A DNA stretch of 64,000 bases from Gracilibacillus orientalis (GCF_900114645.1 NZ_FOTR01000005.1:1-64000); one strand, 5' to 3'. Counted from the stretch's first letter, positions 54,979 to 63,346 are shown. Numbers and translations: made by a program. Notes: generated by a model not told the origin, from the letters alone.

Positions 54979-55905
54979 ATGAAAATTAAACATTATTTTT
55001 TAATGATCGTTTTTACCTCTGTTGTCTTTGTCGTTAGTGCTTGTGGTAGTGAGTCTAGTTCTTCCCAAGCAGAAAATACAGCGGAGTCTACAGATACTGT
55101 TACATATGAATCAGAGACTGGTCCAGTAGAAATTCCTGCTAATCCACAGCGAATTGTTGCTTTGACTAATGCACCAAACGTACATGCGTTGGATGGTGAG
55201 TTGGTAGGTGTTGATCAGTGGACAAAGTCCAGTCCACTTTTTACGGATGAATTGGCAGACGAAGCAGTCGTCTCTGAAAATGAGCCGGAGAGTATTATGG
55301 CAGAAGATCCTGATCTTATCATTGCTGGATCGCACATGGAGAATCTAGAGGAACTGGAGAAAATTGCACCTACTGTAATTTATACATGGGGTAAACTCGA
55401 TTACCTGTCCCAGCAAGTAGAAATTGGAAAGTTGTTAAATAAAGAAGAAGAAGCACAGGAATGGGTCGATGATTTCGAACAACGCACAGCAAAAATCGGT
55501 GAAGAGATCAAAGCAGAGTACGGAGAAGATGTTACGGTGACAGTGTTTGAAGTAGATGCAAAAAACTTCTATGTATTCGGTGATAATTGGGCGCGAGGTA
55601 CAGAAATCTTATATCAAGCAATGGATCTAAACATGCCTGAAAAAGTAAGTGAAGATGCATTAGAAGAAGGATACCACACGTTGTCATTAGAAGCCCTTCC
55701 GGAATATGCGGGTGATTTTATCGTCGTTAGTAAAAAATCGTCCGAGGATAATGAATTCATGGAGAGTGATATTTGGAACAATATTCCGGCAGTTAAGAAC
55801 AACCGTGTTATCGAAATTGATCAGGAAGCATCTTCGTATAGTGACCCGATCACACTTGATTATTTAACAGAAATCTTTGAAGAAGGTTTTCTGGGACAAC
55901 AATAG
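54979..55905 (+). CDS. iron-siderophore ABC transporter binding lipoprotein 2
   Basis: Second FecB/FhuD-type binding protein of 308 residues. The signal is VFTSVVFVVSACGSE with Cys22. It continues VEIPANPQRIVALTNAPNVH, AVVSENEPESIMAEDPDLII and GDFIVVSKKSSEDNEFMES. Mature domain acidic. It is less than closely similar to binding protein 1, which suggests a different ferri-siderophore. AAAGGATTAT precedes the ATG. Last gene of the operon, ended by the hairpin at 55928. Confidence 0.9.
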   Translation: MKIKHYFLMIVFTSVVFVVSACGSESSSSQAENTAESTDTVTYESETGPVEIPANPQRIVALTNAPNVHALDGELVGVDQWTKSSPLFTDELADEAVVSENEPESIMAEDPDLIIAGSHMENLEELEKIAPTVIYTWGKLDYLSQQVEIGKLLNKEEEAQEWVDDFEQRTAKIGEEIKAEYGEDVTVTVFEVDAKNFYVFGDNWARGTEILYQAMDLNMPEKVSEDALEEGYHTLSLEALPEYAGDFIVVSKKSSEDNEFMESDIWNNIPAVKNNRVIEIDQEASSYSDPITLDYLTEIFEEGFLGQQ

Positions 55906-55927
55906 AAAATTGTTTTATGAATATGAG

Positions 55928-55972
55928 GCTGTATTTTAAAAAGGTGAGAGACTTTTTAAGATGCAGTTTTTT
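55928..55972 (+). terminator. terminator of the iron operon
   Basis: CTGTATTTTAAAAAG pairs with CTTTTTAAGATGCAG across an 8-nt loop, followed by TTTTTT. Confidence 0.82.
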
Positions 55973-56061
55973 ATGGTTAAGTGGATAAGTTCTAAAATCA
56001 AGCAGAATTTATGAAAATCTTAACATCCCCCCAAGGACGACAGGACGAAAGAAATTTAAAG

Positions 56062-56214
56062 AACAAATCTAAATGGAAAACTATGAGATTTGTCACAAAA
56101 AAAGAAATAACCGACAAATCTAAGTGAAATAGGGAGGGATTTGTCACAAAAAAAGATATAACTGACAAATCTAAGGGGAATATCAATAGATTTGTCATAA
56201 AAAGCATGCTAATC
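56062..56214. repeat. three-unit 51-bp tandem array of hairpins
   Basis: The unit starts GACAAATCTAA and contains, about 20 nt on, the complement GATTTGTCA followed by an A-rich CACAAAAAAAGA. Unit starts at 56062, 56113 and 56164 give an exact 51-bp period. Each unit can fold as a hairpin (GACAAATCT with AGATTTGTC). On the minus strand an 84-codon frame (55998-56252) runs through it and repeats the 17-residue block LDLSVISFFVTN; no ribosome binding site supports it. Confidence 0.85.
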
Positions 56215-56283
56215 CACAATTCGTCCAATACCACGTTGATCTTATCCTTCATTTGTGGAAAGGGAAGGGATTATACAAGCGAC

Positions 56284-56304
56284 AAATCGTAATCATTATT
56301 ATTT
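56284..56304 (+). promoter_or_regulatory. Zur box 1
   Basis: AAATCGTAATCATTA followed by TTATTT has a perfect left half of the Bacillus Zur consensus (AAATCGTAAT-N-ATTACGATTT) and a partial right half. It lies about 110 nt before the S14 gene. Confidence 0.7.
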
Positions 56305-56336
56305 ACAATGCATAAAAATGCTTTATAATATCATGT

Positions 56337-56357
56337 ATTACGTAATCATTACGATTT
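56337..56357 (+). promoter_or_regulatory. Zur box 2
   Basis: ATTACGTAATCATTACGATT plus one T has a perfect right half-site ATTACGATTT and a partial left half, 55 nt before the S14 start. Two boxes predict repression when zinc is plentiful. Confidence 0.8.
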
Positions 56358-56412
56358 AAAAATGATTTTTATATAGAGGGTAATTATTAAATAATAGAGA
56401 GGAGTAGCTTAA

Positions 56413-56682
56413 ATGGCTAAAAAGTCTAAAATTGCAAAAGAAAAAAAGCGCCAGAAAATGGTTGAACAATACGCTGTCTTGAGGAAAGAGCTCAAAGCAA
56501 AAGGTGATTATGAAGCACTTCGTAAATTGCCACGAGACTCTTCTCCAACTCGCTTAAAAAATCGTTGCGAAAGTACTGGCAGACCACGAGGCTATATGCG
56601 AAAGTTCAACATGTCGCGTATAGCCTTTAGAGAATATGCACATAAAGGACAAATACCAGGTGTGAAAAAGTCCAGTTGGTAA
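56413..56682 (+). CDS. rpsN: zinc-independent ribosomal protein S14 (C- form)
   Basis: Alternative 30S protein S14 of 89 residues ([20 protein letters not shown] at the start, [20 protein letters not shown] in the core, ending GVKKSSW). The normal Firmicute S14 is a 61-residue zinc-ribbon protein with four Cys; this one has a single Cys and is longer, so it binds no zinc. This is the Zur-controlled paralogue (YhzA type in B. subtilis), made in zinc shortage so that ribosomes can be built and zinc spared. GAGAGGAGTAGCTT precedes the ATG. Confidence 0.94.
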   Translation: MAKKSKIAKEKKRQKMVEQYAVLRKELKAKGDYEALRKLPRDSSPTRLKNRCESTGRPRGYMRKFNMSRIAFREYAHKGQIPGVKKSSW

Positions 56683-56805
56683 TTGGCGTTTAGGTGGTTA
56701 TAGTGTTAGATAAATAAACCGATTAGCAGGGGCATAACATCATGTTTTGTCCCAGTATTTACGTACATTACTTACATCTTAGAATTTAATTTATTTTTTA
56801 AATCC

Positions 56806-56879
56806 TTGACATAATGTTGTCAGGGTACTCCTGTATAATGGTCTTTAGATTATATAATGATAGCTAACTTTACAGGAGT
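56806..56879 (+). promoter_or_regulatory. control region of the UvrA-like gene with inverted repeats
   Basis: TTGACA (56806-56811) and TATAAT (56834-56839) are 22 nt apart, longer than usual, as in some activator-dependent promoters. TGACATAATGTTGTCA (56807-56822) is a palindrome with 5-bp arms over the -35. ACTCCTGTA (56827-56835) is the exact complement of TACAGGAGT (56871-56879), which contains the ribosome binding site AGGAG. The repeats are seen; regulation through them is inference. Confidence 0.5.
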
Positions 56880-56887
56880 GGTTAATT

Positions 56888-59146
56888 ATGGTTGACAAGC
56901 AATTTATTAAACTTTTCGGATTGAATGAAAATAACTTGAAAAATGTAACACTAACTATTCCAAAAAAGAAAATAACTGTATTTACGGGTGTTTCTGGATC
57001 TGGCAAATCATCAATCGTATTCGACACAATAAGCAAGGAAGCTCAGCGCCAGTTGAATCAAACATTTACGACGTATATTCAACATCGATTACCAACATAT
57101 AGCCAGCCAGACGCATTGTCCATTGAGAATCTTTCCCCCGCAGTGGTCATTAGCCAGAAACGTTTAGGAGGAAATTCACGTTCAACACTAGGTACAGTCG
57201 CTGATATTAATTCATTGTTGCGCCTATTATTTTCTCGTATTGGAAAGCCTTTTATTGGCGAATCAGATGTCTTTTCTTTCAACAATCCAAAAGGGATGTG
57301 TCCAAAGTGTCAGGGGATAGGACGAAGTATAGAGCCGAATATAGAGAAGTTATTTGATAAGGCGAAATCGCTAAATGAAGGAGCCATTTTGTTTTCCACT
57401 TTCGCTGCGGGAACTTGGTATTGGCAGAAACATTTGATTTCAGGGATATTCGATTCAAAGAAAAAGCTAATAAATTACACGGATACAGAGTGGGAAACGT
57501 TATTACATGGAAAGGACAAGAAAATCAAACTGCCCTTGAAAAATGAACCTGTTAAGTATTTTGAAGGAGTTGTAGATAGGTTTAAGCGTGTGTACTTAAA
57601 AAAAGAAACCAACCAATTACCAGATAATATTAAGAATTTTATAACCTTAAAACATTGTTCTGTATGTAATGGAACTCGGTTAAATCAAGAAGTATTAAAG
57701 TGTGAAATTGATGGTTACAACATTGCTCAATGGGCAGCTATGGAAGTAAGTGAATTGGTAAAGTTAATAGAAATGATAAAGGATCCAATTGCAAAACCGA
57801 TTATTTCAAATATTGCGAGTCGCTTACAATCTCTCGTGAACATGGGGCTCGATTATCTTACGCTGAACCGTGAAACATCAACTTTGTCTGGGGGTGAATC
57901 GCAACGTGTAAAAATGGTACGTCATCTTAATAGCAGTCTGACGGATATGATGTATATTTTTGATGAACCTAGTATCGGACTGCACCCTCGTGATATAAAT
58001 AGCCTCAATCGAATGTTGCAAAAACTCCGAGACAAAGGAAACACTGTAGTCGTGGTTGAACACGACAAGGATGTTATTGAATTCGCTGATCATGTTGTGG
58101 ATGTTGGGCCACAGGCAGGTACTAACGGTGGTGAAATTGTTTATGAAGGAAGTATTCTAGGGTTATATGATGCGGATACGCTAACTGGAAGATATATGAA
58201 ATATAATCAACTATTAAAAAGGAAAATCCGTGAATTTAACGGCTCTCTCTCTATTGTCAAAGCAACAAAACATAACTTAAAGAACGTGACAGTCCATATA
58301 CCATGCGGTGTTCTTACTGTAATTACTGGTGTAGCTGGATCAGGGAAAAGTACATTGATTTTTGATGAGTTTTTGACACAGCATCCAGATACCATTGTTA
58401 TCGACCAAAAGTCTGTGAGTACTTCAATTCGGTCAAATCCAGCAACTTATACGGGCATTATGGATCCAATTCGAGATTCCTTTGCTCGTGCCAACAAGGT
58501 AAGTAAATCATTTTTTAGTTTTAATTCTCAGGGGGCTTGTCCAGAGTGCCATGGCAATGGATTTATTTATACGGATCTTGCATTTCTTGAGAGTGTTAGA
58601 GACACTTGTGAAACGTGTAATGGTAAGCGGTTCAAAGATGAAGTTCTTCAGTATAAGTTAGATGGAAAATCCATTTCAGATGTTTTAGACATGACAGTAT
58701 TAGAGTCACTTTCATTTTTTCGAAGGAAGGAAGTAATTCATACTTTAAAAGCATTATCGGAAGTAGGGCTAGACTACATGACATTAGGTCAACCATTGAG
58801 TACATTATCAGGTGGTGAATGTCAAAGAATTAAATTAGCCAGTGAGCTACATCGATCTGGTAACACTTATGTGCTTGATGAGCCGACGACTGGACTTCAC
58901 ATGTCGGAGGTTGAACATTTATTAGCCATTCTAAATCGTTTAGTTGATAACGGTAGTACTGTCATTGTGATTGAACACAATCTAGATATGATGAAACAAG
59001 CAGACTGGATTATTGATCTTGGACCTAGTGGCGGAAAAAGGGGAGGGGAAATCTTGTTCACGGGTACGCCACACGATTTAGTAGCAAGGAGCAACTCTCT
59101 AACCGCACATTATCTAAGAAATGATATACAGGAGGTCTTACCTTGA
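56888..59146 (+). CDS. UvrA-like ABC ATPase (short, UvrA2 class)
   Basis: UvrA-related protein of 752 residues, about 200 shorter than repair UvrA. Two ABC modules are present. The first has GVSGSGKSS, a zinc finger CPKCQGIG...CSVCNGTR, LSGGESQRVKMVRHLN and FDEPSIGLHPRD. The second has GVAGSGKST, zinc finger CPECHGNG...CETCNGKR, LSGGECQRIKLASEL and LDEPTTGLHMSEV. The UvrB-binding region of full UvrA appears reduced, as in UvrA2 and drug-resistance relatives (DrrC type). Possible role in resistance to a DNA-binding drug (inference). Its stop overlaps the WYL-regulator start (TTGA). Confidence 0.88.
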   Translation: MVDKQFIKLFGLNENNLKNVTLTIPKKKITVFTGVSGSGKSSIVFDTISKEAQRQLNQTFTTYIQHRLPTYSQPDALSIENLSPAVVISQKRLGGNSRSTLGTVADINSLLRLLFSRIGKPFIGESDVFSFNNPKGMCPKCQGIGRSIEPNIEKLFDKAKSLNEGAILFSTFAAGTWYWQKHLISGIFDSKKKLINYTDTEWETLLHGKDKKIKLPLKNEPVKYFEGVVDRFKRVYLKKETNQLPDNIKNFITLKHCSVCNGTRLNQEVLKCEIDGYNIAQWAAMEVSELVKLIEMIKDPIAKPIISNIASRLQSLVNMGLDYLTLNRETSTLSGGESQRVKMVRHLNSSLTDMMYIFDEPSIGLHPRDINSLNRMLQKLRDKGNTVVVVEHDKDVIEFADHVVDVGPQAGTNGGEIVYEGSILGLYDADTLTGRYMKYNQLLKRKIREFNGSLSIVKATKHNLKNVTVHIPCGVLTVITGVAGSGKSTLIFDEFLTQHPDTIVIDQKSVSTSIRSNPATYTGIMDPIRDSFARANKVSKSFFSFNSQGACPECHGNGFIYTDLAFLESVRDTCETCNGKRFKDEVLQYKLDGKSISDVLDMTVLESLSFFRRKEVIHTLKALSEVGLDYMTLGQPLSTLSGGECQRIKLASELHRSGNTYVLDEPTTGLHMSEVEHLLAILNRLVDNGSTVIVIEHNLDMMKQADWIIDLGPSGGKRGGEILFTGTPHDLVARSNSLTAHYLRNDIQEVLP

Positions 59147-60063
59147 AAATTGATCGGTTATTAGGGATCATTATGTTACTGATTCATAGGAAAAGAATGA
59201 AGGCAGTTGAATTATCGAGATACTTTGAGGTATCGGAGAGAACTATATATAGAGATATGGAATCCCTTAATAGTGCGGGGATTCCTATCTTATCGCTTCC
59301 TGGCCAAGAAGGCGGTTATGAATTAATGGATGGGTTCTTATTGGATAAAAAGTATCTAACTTTGGACGAGCTACTTTCCATTCAATGGGCTTTGTCAAGC
59401 ATTGAAAAGGCTACTGGATTTGAGGACATCAATGAATTAATTACGAAGATTAACCAATTAATTGACCCCGAAACTACACAAGATAAAAATATCCAATTAC
59501 ATTTATCCGATTCAAATCATATTCAAACCATATATAAAGCGATTCAAAACTGTAAAGTGATAGGGATTCGCTATGTAAATTATACTGGAACTGAAACAAA
59601 GAGATCGATTGAACCTATGGGAATTTTTTTAAGTGATTATCACTGGTACACTTGGGCTTATTGTTTATTGCGAAATGAACCCAGAGTATTTAAACTGACC
59701 CGTATAGTTGAAACGTATAACACAAATCGCTATTTTATCAGACGTCCCTATACAATTGAAGATATATACGAGAATAGTGATAAGAAATCAGGAAGTGACA
59801 TAAGGCCATTCACTGTTTGCCTCCGGTTTAGCCAAGAGGCTAGAGCACAAGTATTAGATAATTTCCGGGAGGACGAGATAGTGGATTCTCTAGACGGGAC
59901 AATAACTGTAGAGAAAAATTATTACTCCAATGATCGAGCTATAAGTCAGATTATGAGTTTCGGAAATAAAGTCCGTATTGTTTATCCTAAAGAGCTAATT
60001 CCAAAGTTTATTAAATGTTTAAATGATATAAAAAAATTATATAAAGATTCAGAAGAGGTGTAA
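59143..60063 (+). CDS. WYL-domain transcription regulator (YafY type)
   Basis: A 306-residue regulator. An N-terminal DeoR-like winged helix (RLLGIIMLLIHRKRMKAVEL then SERTIYRDMESLNSAGIPIL) is joined to a WYL domain (EPMGIFLSDYHWYTWAYCLL RNEPRVFKLTR). WYL proteins bind small ligands or single-stranded DNA and often control DNA-damage or defence genes. TTG start overlapping the UvrA-like stop by 4 nt, with GGAGGTCTTACC before it, so the two are co-translated. It probably controls this operon. Confidence 0.88.
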   Translation: MKIDRLLGIIMLLIHRKRMKAVELSRYFEVSERTIYRDMESLNSAGIPILSLPGQEGGYELMDGFLLDKKYLTLDELLSIQWALSSIEKATGFEDINELITKINQLIDPETTQDKNIQLHLSDSNHIQTIYKAIQNCKVIGIRYVNYTGTETKRSIEPMGIFLSDYHWYTWAYCLLRNEPRVFKLTRIVETYNTNRYFIRRPYTIEDIYENSDKKSGSDIRPFTVCLRFSQEARAQVLDNFREDEIVDSLDGTITVEKNYYSNDRAISQIMSFGNKVRIVYPKELIPKFIKCLNDIKKLYKDSEEV

Positions 60064-60378
60064 ATGATGGAGATTTTTGGTTTTCCAATCGATTCAGCAG
60101 GAAGATGTAAACATTATTACGGAGAAAATGATATAGTTTCCATTAAGTTTACATGCTGTAACAGATATTTCCCCTGTTATAAATGTCATGATGAAAGCAC
60201 CGACCATGAGCGACAATTATGGCAAAAAGAAGATTTTCAAGAAAAAGCCATACTTTGTGGAAACTGTTTCAATGAACTAACAATAGATGCCTATATTCAT
60301 TATCAGCAATGTGATAATTGTAATGCCACATTTAACCCTAATTGTGCCAAGCACTATAGTAAGTATTTTGAAATATAA
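60064..60378 (+). CDS. CHY zinc-finger protein
   Basis: A 104-residue protein with the CHY-type pattern: CKHYYGENDIVSIKFTCCNR, YFPCYKCHDESTDH, ILCGNCFNELTIDAY and CDNCNATFNPNCAKHYSKYF. It has ten or more Cys and several His that could hold three zinc ions. Function of bacterial CHY proteins is unknown. It directly follows the WYL gene (AGAGGTGTAA overlaps the stop), with ATG 60064 or 60067 as start. Third gene of the UvrA-like operon. Confidence 0.87.
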   Translation: MMEIFGFPIDSAGRCKHYYGENDIVSIKFTCCNRYFPCYKCHDESTDHERQLWQKEDFQEKAILCGNCFNELTIDAYIHYQQCDNCNATFNPNCAKHYSKYFEI

Positions 60379-60420
60379 AAATGTTTACATTTAATGAATA
60401 GTGAACTATAATAACTTTAA

Positions 60421-60440
60421 TAAACTGATCGGTCAGTTTA
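60421..60440. promoter_or_regulatory. TetR-type operator upstream of the TetR gene
   Basis: TAAACTGATCGGTCAGTTTA has perfect 8-bp arms around a four-base centre and lies 34 nt before the TetR gene. The same arms recur at 61101-61130, which suggests autoregulation. Confidence 0.75.
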
Positions 60441-60474
60441 TTAATTGAATCAATATTAGTAAGGTGGTGTACTT

Positions 60475-61071
60475 ATGGCTAGACCTGTTGGGCAAGGTAT
60501 CCAAACAAAGAAATTAATTTCCGATAAAGCGAAAGTTCTTTTTGAACAGAAAGGTTATACAGCAACTTCCATGGAGGATATACGTTCCTTTTCACAGATT
60601 AGTAAAGGAAGTATTTATTATCACTTTAAAAGTAAGGAGGAATTGTTTCTCTATACGGTGGAAGAGGCCTCTAAAGAATGGAGAGGAAAGTGGGAAGATC
60701 AGGCTAATAATGTTAGCACAGCGAAAGAAAAATTATACTTATTAGGACGTTTCTACGCTTCAGACATGCAAAGTCCATTATCCAAAACAGTTTCAGAATA
60801 TATTGGTTCGGAAAATCTAGATAATATGATGATAGAAAACATTAGCCAACTTATCCAACCAGAGTACAACGTATTTCTCCAAATAATTGAGGAAGGAATG
60901 CGAACTAAGGAATTCAAGACGTCCAAAACCGCTGAAGATTTAGCATATATTCTTTATAGTACGCTTACCGGAATGAGCATTACCCAGTTTTTAGGTTATG
61001 ATGAAGAAAAATTCTACAAGCTTTATAATGCTGCAATTGAAGTATTGCTATATGGAATTATTGAAAGATAA
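60475..61071 (+). CDS. TetR-family regulator
   Basis: A 198-residue TetR regulator. The helix-turn-helix is LFEQKGYTATSMEDIRSFSQ, then ISKGSIYYHFKSKEELFLYT. The ligand-binding C-terminal domain ends AAIEVLLYGIIER; it is close to the YfiR/LmrA-type group. AAGGTGGTGTACTT precedes the ATG. Near-identical palindromic operators flank the gene, so it most likely represses itself and the GNAT gene that follows. It is absent from the UvrA-like operon transcript if a promoter lies at the first operator. Confidence 0.9.
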   Translation: MARPVGQGIQTKKLISDKAKVLFEQKGYTATSMEDIRSFSQISKGSIYYHFKSKEELFLYTVEEASKEWRGKWEDQANNVSTAKEKLYLLGRFYASDMQSPLSKTVSEYIGSENLDNMMIENISQLIQPEYNVFLQIIEEGMRTKEFKTSKTAEDLAYILYSTLTGMSITQFLGYDEEKFYKLYNAAIEVLLYGIIER

Positions 61072-61100
61072 CTTCTTAATTGGAAGTTATTTTTTGAACA

Positions 61101-61130
61101 ATTATTAAACTGAACGTTCAGTTTAATAAT
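61101..61130. promoter_or_regulatory. 30-bp perfect palindrome between TetR and GNAT genes
   Basis: The 15-base arm ATTATTAAACTGAAC is followed directly by its exact complement, giving a centreless 30-bp palindrome. Its core AAACTGA/TCAGTTT is the same as the operator before the TetR gene. It could also act as a hairpin for the TetR transcript. Confidence 0.8.
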
Positions 61131-61172
61131 TAGCTGTTTTCATAAAATCTTATTGTAAAGGAGAAGGTGTAT

Positions 61173-61991
61173 ATGTTTTTATTACCTAGATCTCAATATT
61201 TTAAGGTTAAACCATTATTTAAGTCATTTCATCACCAAATTATCATTCATTCTGTTTTGGAAGGAAATACTAGTGGCGACATTTTTGTTGATGATATAAA
61301 TGATCCTAAATCGGTGGTGTTATATGGAATAAACTTCGAAGTGCTTGTTGCGGGGGAAACGCAAAACAAGGAGTTTAATAAAAAACTCTACCAGTTGATC
61401 ATAAATGAATTTTTACCTAATATAAGAAAAAAAGGTCTTCCCATCATAAATTTGTATTATGACAGTGAACAATGGAAACAAGTACTTGAGCTAGAGATTA
61501 TCGACCAAATCGAATCCACAACTGTAAACAAAAGGTTTTATACTCTGGATGAAACTAAGGGTTTCCAATCTCAAAAGCCTCTTCAGGATAATGCAGCCAT
61601 TAAGCCTGTTAATGAGCAGCTTTTAAGAGATTCCTCATTGAAAAACCTTGATTTGGTGACCCAATGGATACATGTAGCTTGGCCATCTGTAGATCATTTT
61701 TTAAACAAAGGAATTGGGTATTGTGTCGTTGAATCCGATACTATAGCCAGTTGGTGCTTATCACTGTTTGCGACAAATAATCAGTGTGAATTAGGGTTAA
61801 TGACCGATGAAGCTTATCGAAAAAAGGGCTATGCTAAGGCTGTAGCTTTAGCATGTGTAAACTTTTGTGTTGATCATAATAAAAAACCTGTTTGGAACTG
61901 TGATGATGAAAACACTGGCTCCATTCTGGTTGCTGAATCAGTCCGATTACAAAAAGTGTTAAATTATAATGTGTTTCAACTTAAAGCATAA
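61173..61991 (+). CDS. GNAT-family acetyltransferase
   Basis: A 272-residue protein of the GNAT_acetyltr_2 type: N-terminal cradle domain, then a C-terminal GNAT fold (about 180-272) with CVVESDTIASWCLSLFATNN, the acetyl-CoA motif ELGLMTDEAYRKKGYAKAVA and CDDENTGSILVAESVRL. Substrate unknown. GTG 61167 is open, but AAAGGAGAAGG places the start at ATG 61173. It lies after the 30-bp palindrome and is probably under the TetR regulator. Confidence 0.85.
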   Translation: MFLLPRSQYFKVKPLFKSFHHQIIIHSVLEGNTSGDIFVDDINDPKSVVLYGINFEVLVAGETQNKEFNKKLYQLIINEFLPNIRKKGLPIINLYYDSEQWKQVLELEIIDQIESTTVNKRFYTLDETKGFQSQKPLQDNAAIKPVNEQLLRDSSLKNLDLVTQWIHVAWPSVDHFLNKGIGYCVVESDTIASWCLSLFATNNQCELGLMTDEAYRKKGYAKAVALACVNFCVDHNKKPVWNCDDENTGSILVAESVRLQKVLNYNVFQLKA

Positions 61992-62110
61992 CCATTCACT
62001 GTACCTACTTATATAAATACTGTTCTTTATTTTCCTGTGAAGATATTCCGTAGTGGGAAAAGTATTTATCTAAACCCACCTCTTTTACTTCAAAAGACAA
62101 TGAAACTGAA

Positions 62111-62209
62111 ATGGAAAAGAAGGCGATAGTGTTTATTCAAGAAGCTGGAGATACAATGGTTCAGATAATTTCTAGAGAGTGTAGTGAGGGTATTGTAGGC
62201 TTGTATTAA
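62111..62209 (+). CDS. possible 32-residue ORF, probably a remnant
   Basis: A frame reading MEKKAIVFIQEAGDTMVQII and SRECSEGIVGLY, with no ribosome binding site; the frame is also open a few codons upstream (NETE). No family recognised. It may be the broken end of a gene. It lies in the 294-bp gap 61992-62285. Confidence 0.2.
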   Translation: MEKKAIVFIQEAGDTMVQIISRECSEGIVGLY

Positions 62210-62210
62210 A

Positions 62211-62260
62211 GATGAGGTTATACCAATGATTATTTGTAATTCATTGATATAGCCTCATTG
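62211..62260. terminator. bidirectional terminator between GNAT and SDR genes
   Basis: ATGAGGTTATACCAATGA pairs with TCATTGATATAGCCTCAT across an 11-nt loop. T-rich sequence follows on the plus strand, and the SDR gene ends on the other side. Confidence 0.75.
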
Positions 62261-62285
62261 TTTCTATTTTGTTTTAAACTTTTTT

Positions 62286-63041
62286 CTAACCTTTCATAAA
62301 TCCACCTTCAGAGTGTATAATCTGCCCGGTTATCCATTCAGATTCATCACTAACGAGAAATTTAATGATACGTGCCACATCATCTGGTGTACCAATTCGT
62401 CCCATTGGAAATTTAGGTAAAAGTGATTTTCTTATTTCATCCGTCATCCAAGTTGAATCAGTTGGACCTGGGTTTACGGCGTTAACCGTAATTCCTAATG
62501 GGGCAAGTTCTTGTGACAAGGATCTAGTAAAGCTTGAAATGGCCCCTTTAGTCGCTATATAGGCTAACTCTCCAGTCATAGGACCTAAATCTTGCCCAGA
62601 GGTCATATTGATTATTCTACCTGCATCTAAATTAGTTTTTTCAAAAAGGCGAGCAAATTGAACACAAAGGAGAAAAGTTGATCTCATATTGACCACATAA
62701 TGCTCATCAAGCGTTTTGGCATTTAACTCTACATATCCACCTCTTGTGGAATGCGCTGCATTATTGATCAATATAGATGGTAAATCTAACTTTTGGGTAA
62801 CTGTATCGAGTATTTCAAAGGCCGCATCAGAATCAGACAGATCTATTTGCAAGTTTTCACAGCGAACACCCATTTTTCTAATCTCTTGTTGAAACTTCTC
62901 TATCCAATCAGCATTTGATTTCCAGTGCGTAAAAAAAATATCAATACCCTCAGCTGCTAGCTTGCGACAAATAGCGGTTCCCATATCTTTGTCACTACTG
63001 GCCCCTGTAATTAATGCAATTTTATTTTGACGATCATTCAT
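62286..63041 (-). CDS. SDR-family oxidoreductase
   Basis: Short-chain dehydrogenase/reductase of 251 residues. The cofactor motif is ALITGASSDKDMGTAICRKL, ILINNAAHS is the NNAG-type strand, the catalytic Ser lies in IINMTSGQDLG and Tyr/Lys in AYIATKGAISSFTRSL, and NAVNPGPTDSTWM follows. The glycine pattern (GASSDKDMG) departs from GxxxGxG, resembling 3-oxoacyl-ACP reductase variants. Substrate unknown. The start is ATG 63041 on the minus strand after a GGGGGTAAATTAAA ribosome binding site. Transcribed alone. Confidence 0.87.
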   Translation of the reverse strand: MNDRQNKIALITGASSDKDMGTAICRKLAAEGIDIFFTHWKSNADWIEKFQQEIRKMGVRCENLQIDLSDSDAAFEILDTVTQKLDLPSILINNAAHSTRGGYVELNAKTLDEHYVVNMRSTFLLCVQFARLFEKTNLDAGRIINMTSGQDLGPMTGELAYIATKGAISSFTRSLSQELAPLGITVNAVNPGPTDSTWMTDEIRKSLLPKFPMGRIGTPDDVARIIKFLVSDESEWITGQIIHSEGGFMKG

Positions 63042-63346
63042 TTTAATTTACCCCCGATATATAGGGACACTTGATAAAAGGGGAATAGAGATGTATCTGT
63101 CTCCAAAAAACAAAAGCAGACCCAAATAGGATCTGCCTAGTCAAAGGATATTTATACCTCCATACCACGCATCCCTGTAATGATAATTATTCAAACAAAT
63201 AGACGTACTTATCCCGTTAATGTTATGGGTAAGCAGTTATTTATTTTGATGAATTATGCATTACAAGATTGGACACATATAGAAGAATTCTCCTTTCGAT
63301 ACATCTCTAATTTTATGTTATTTCATTTTTTGTTAAAAAACAATCC

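Noticed and set aside
56062-56214. Possible CRISPR array
   Set aside because: Only three units, the spacer-like parts are similar to one another, the units are self-complementary over most of their length, and no cas gene is present.
55998-56252. 84-codon minus-strand ORF with repeated residues
   Set aside because: The repeated peptide is explained by the 51-bp tandem hairpin array. No ribosome binding site supports translation, so it is listed as a repeat with a note.
57878-58395. Minus-strand ORFs inside the UvrA-like gene
   Set aside because: Antisense shadows of conserved ABC motifs with no ribosome binding sites.
56888-59146. Housekeeping UvrA
   Set aside because: Too short by about 200 residues and not next to uvrB; the regulator and zinc-finger partners point to the UvrA2 class.
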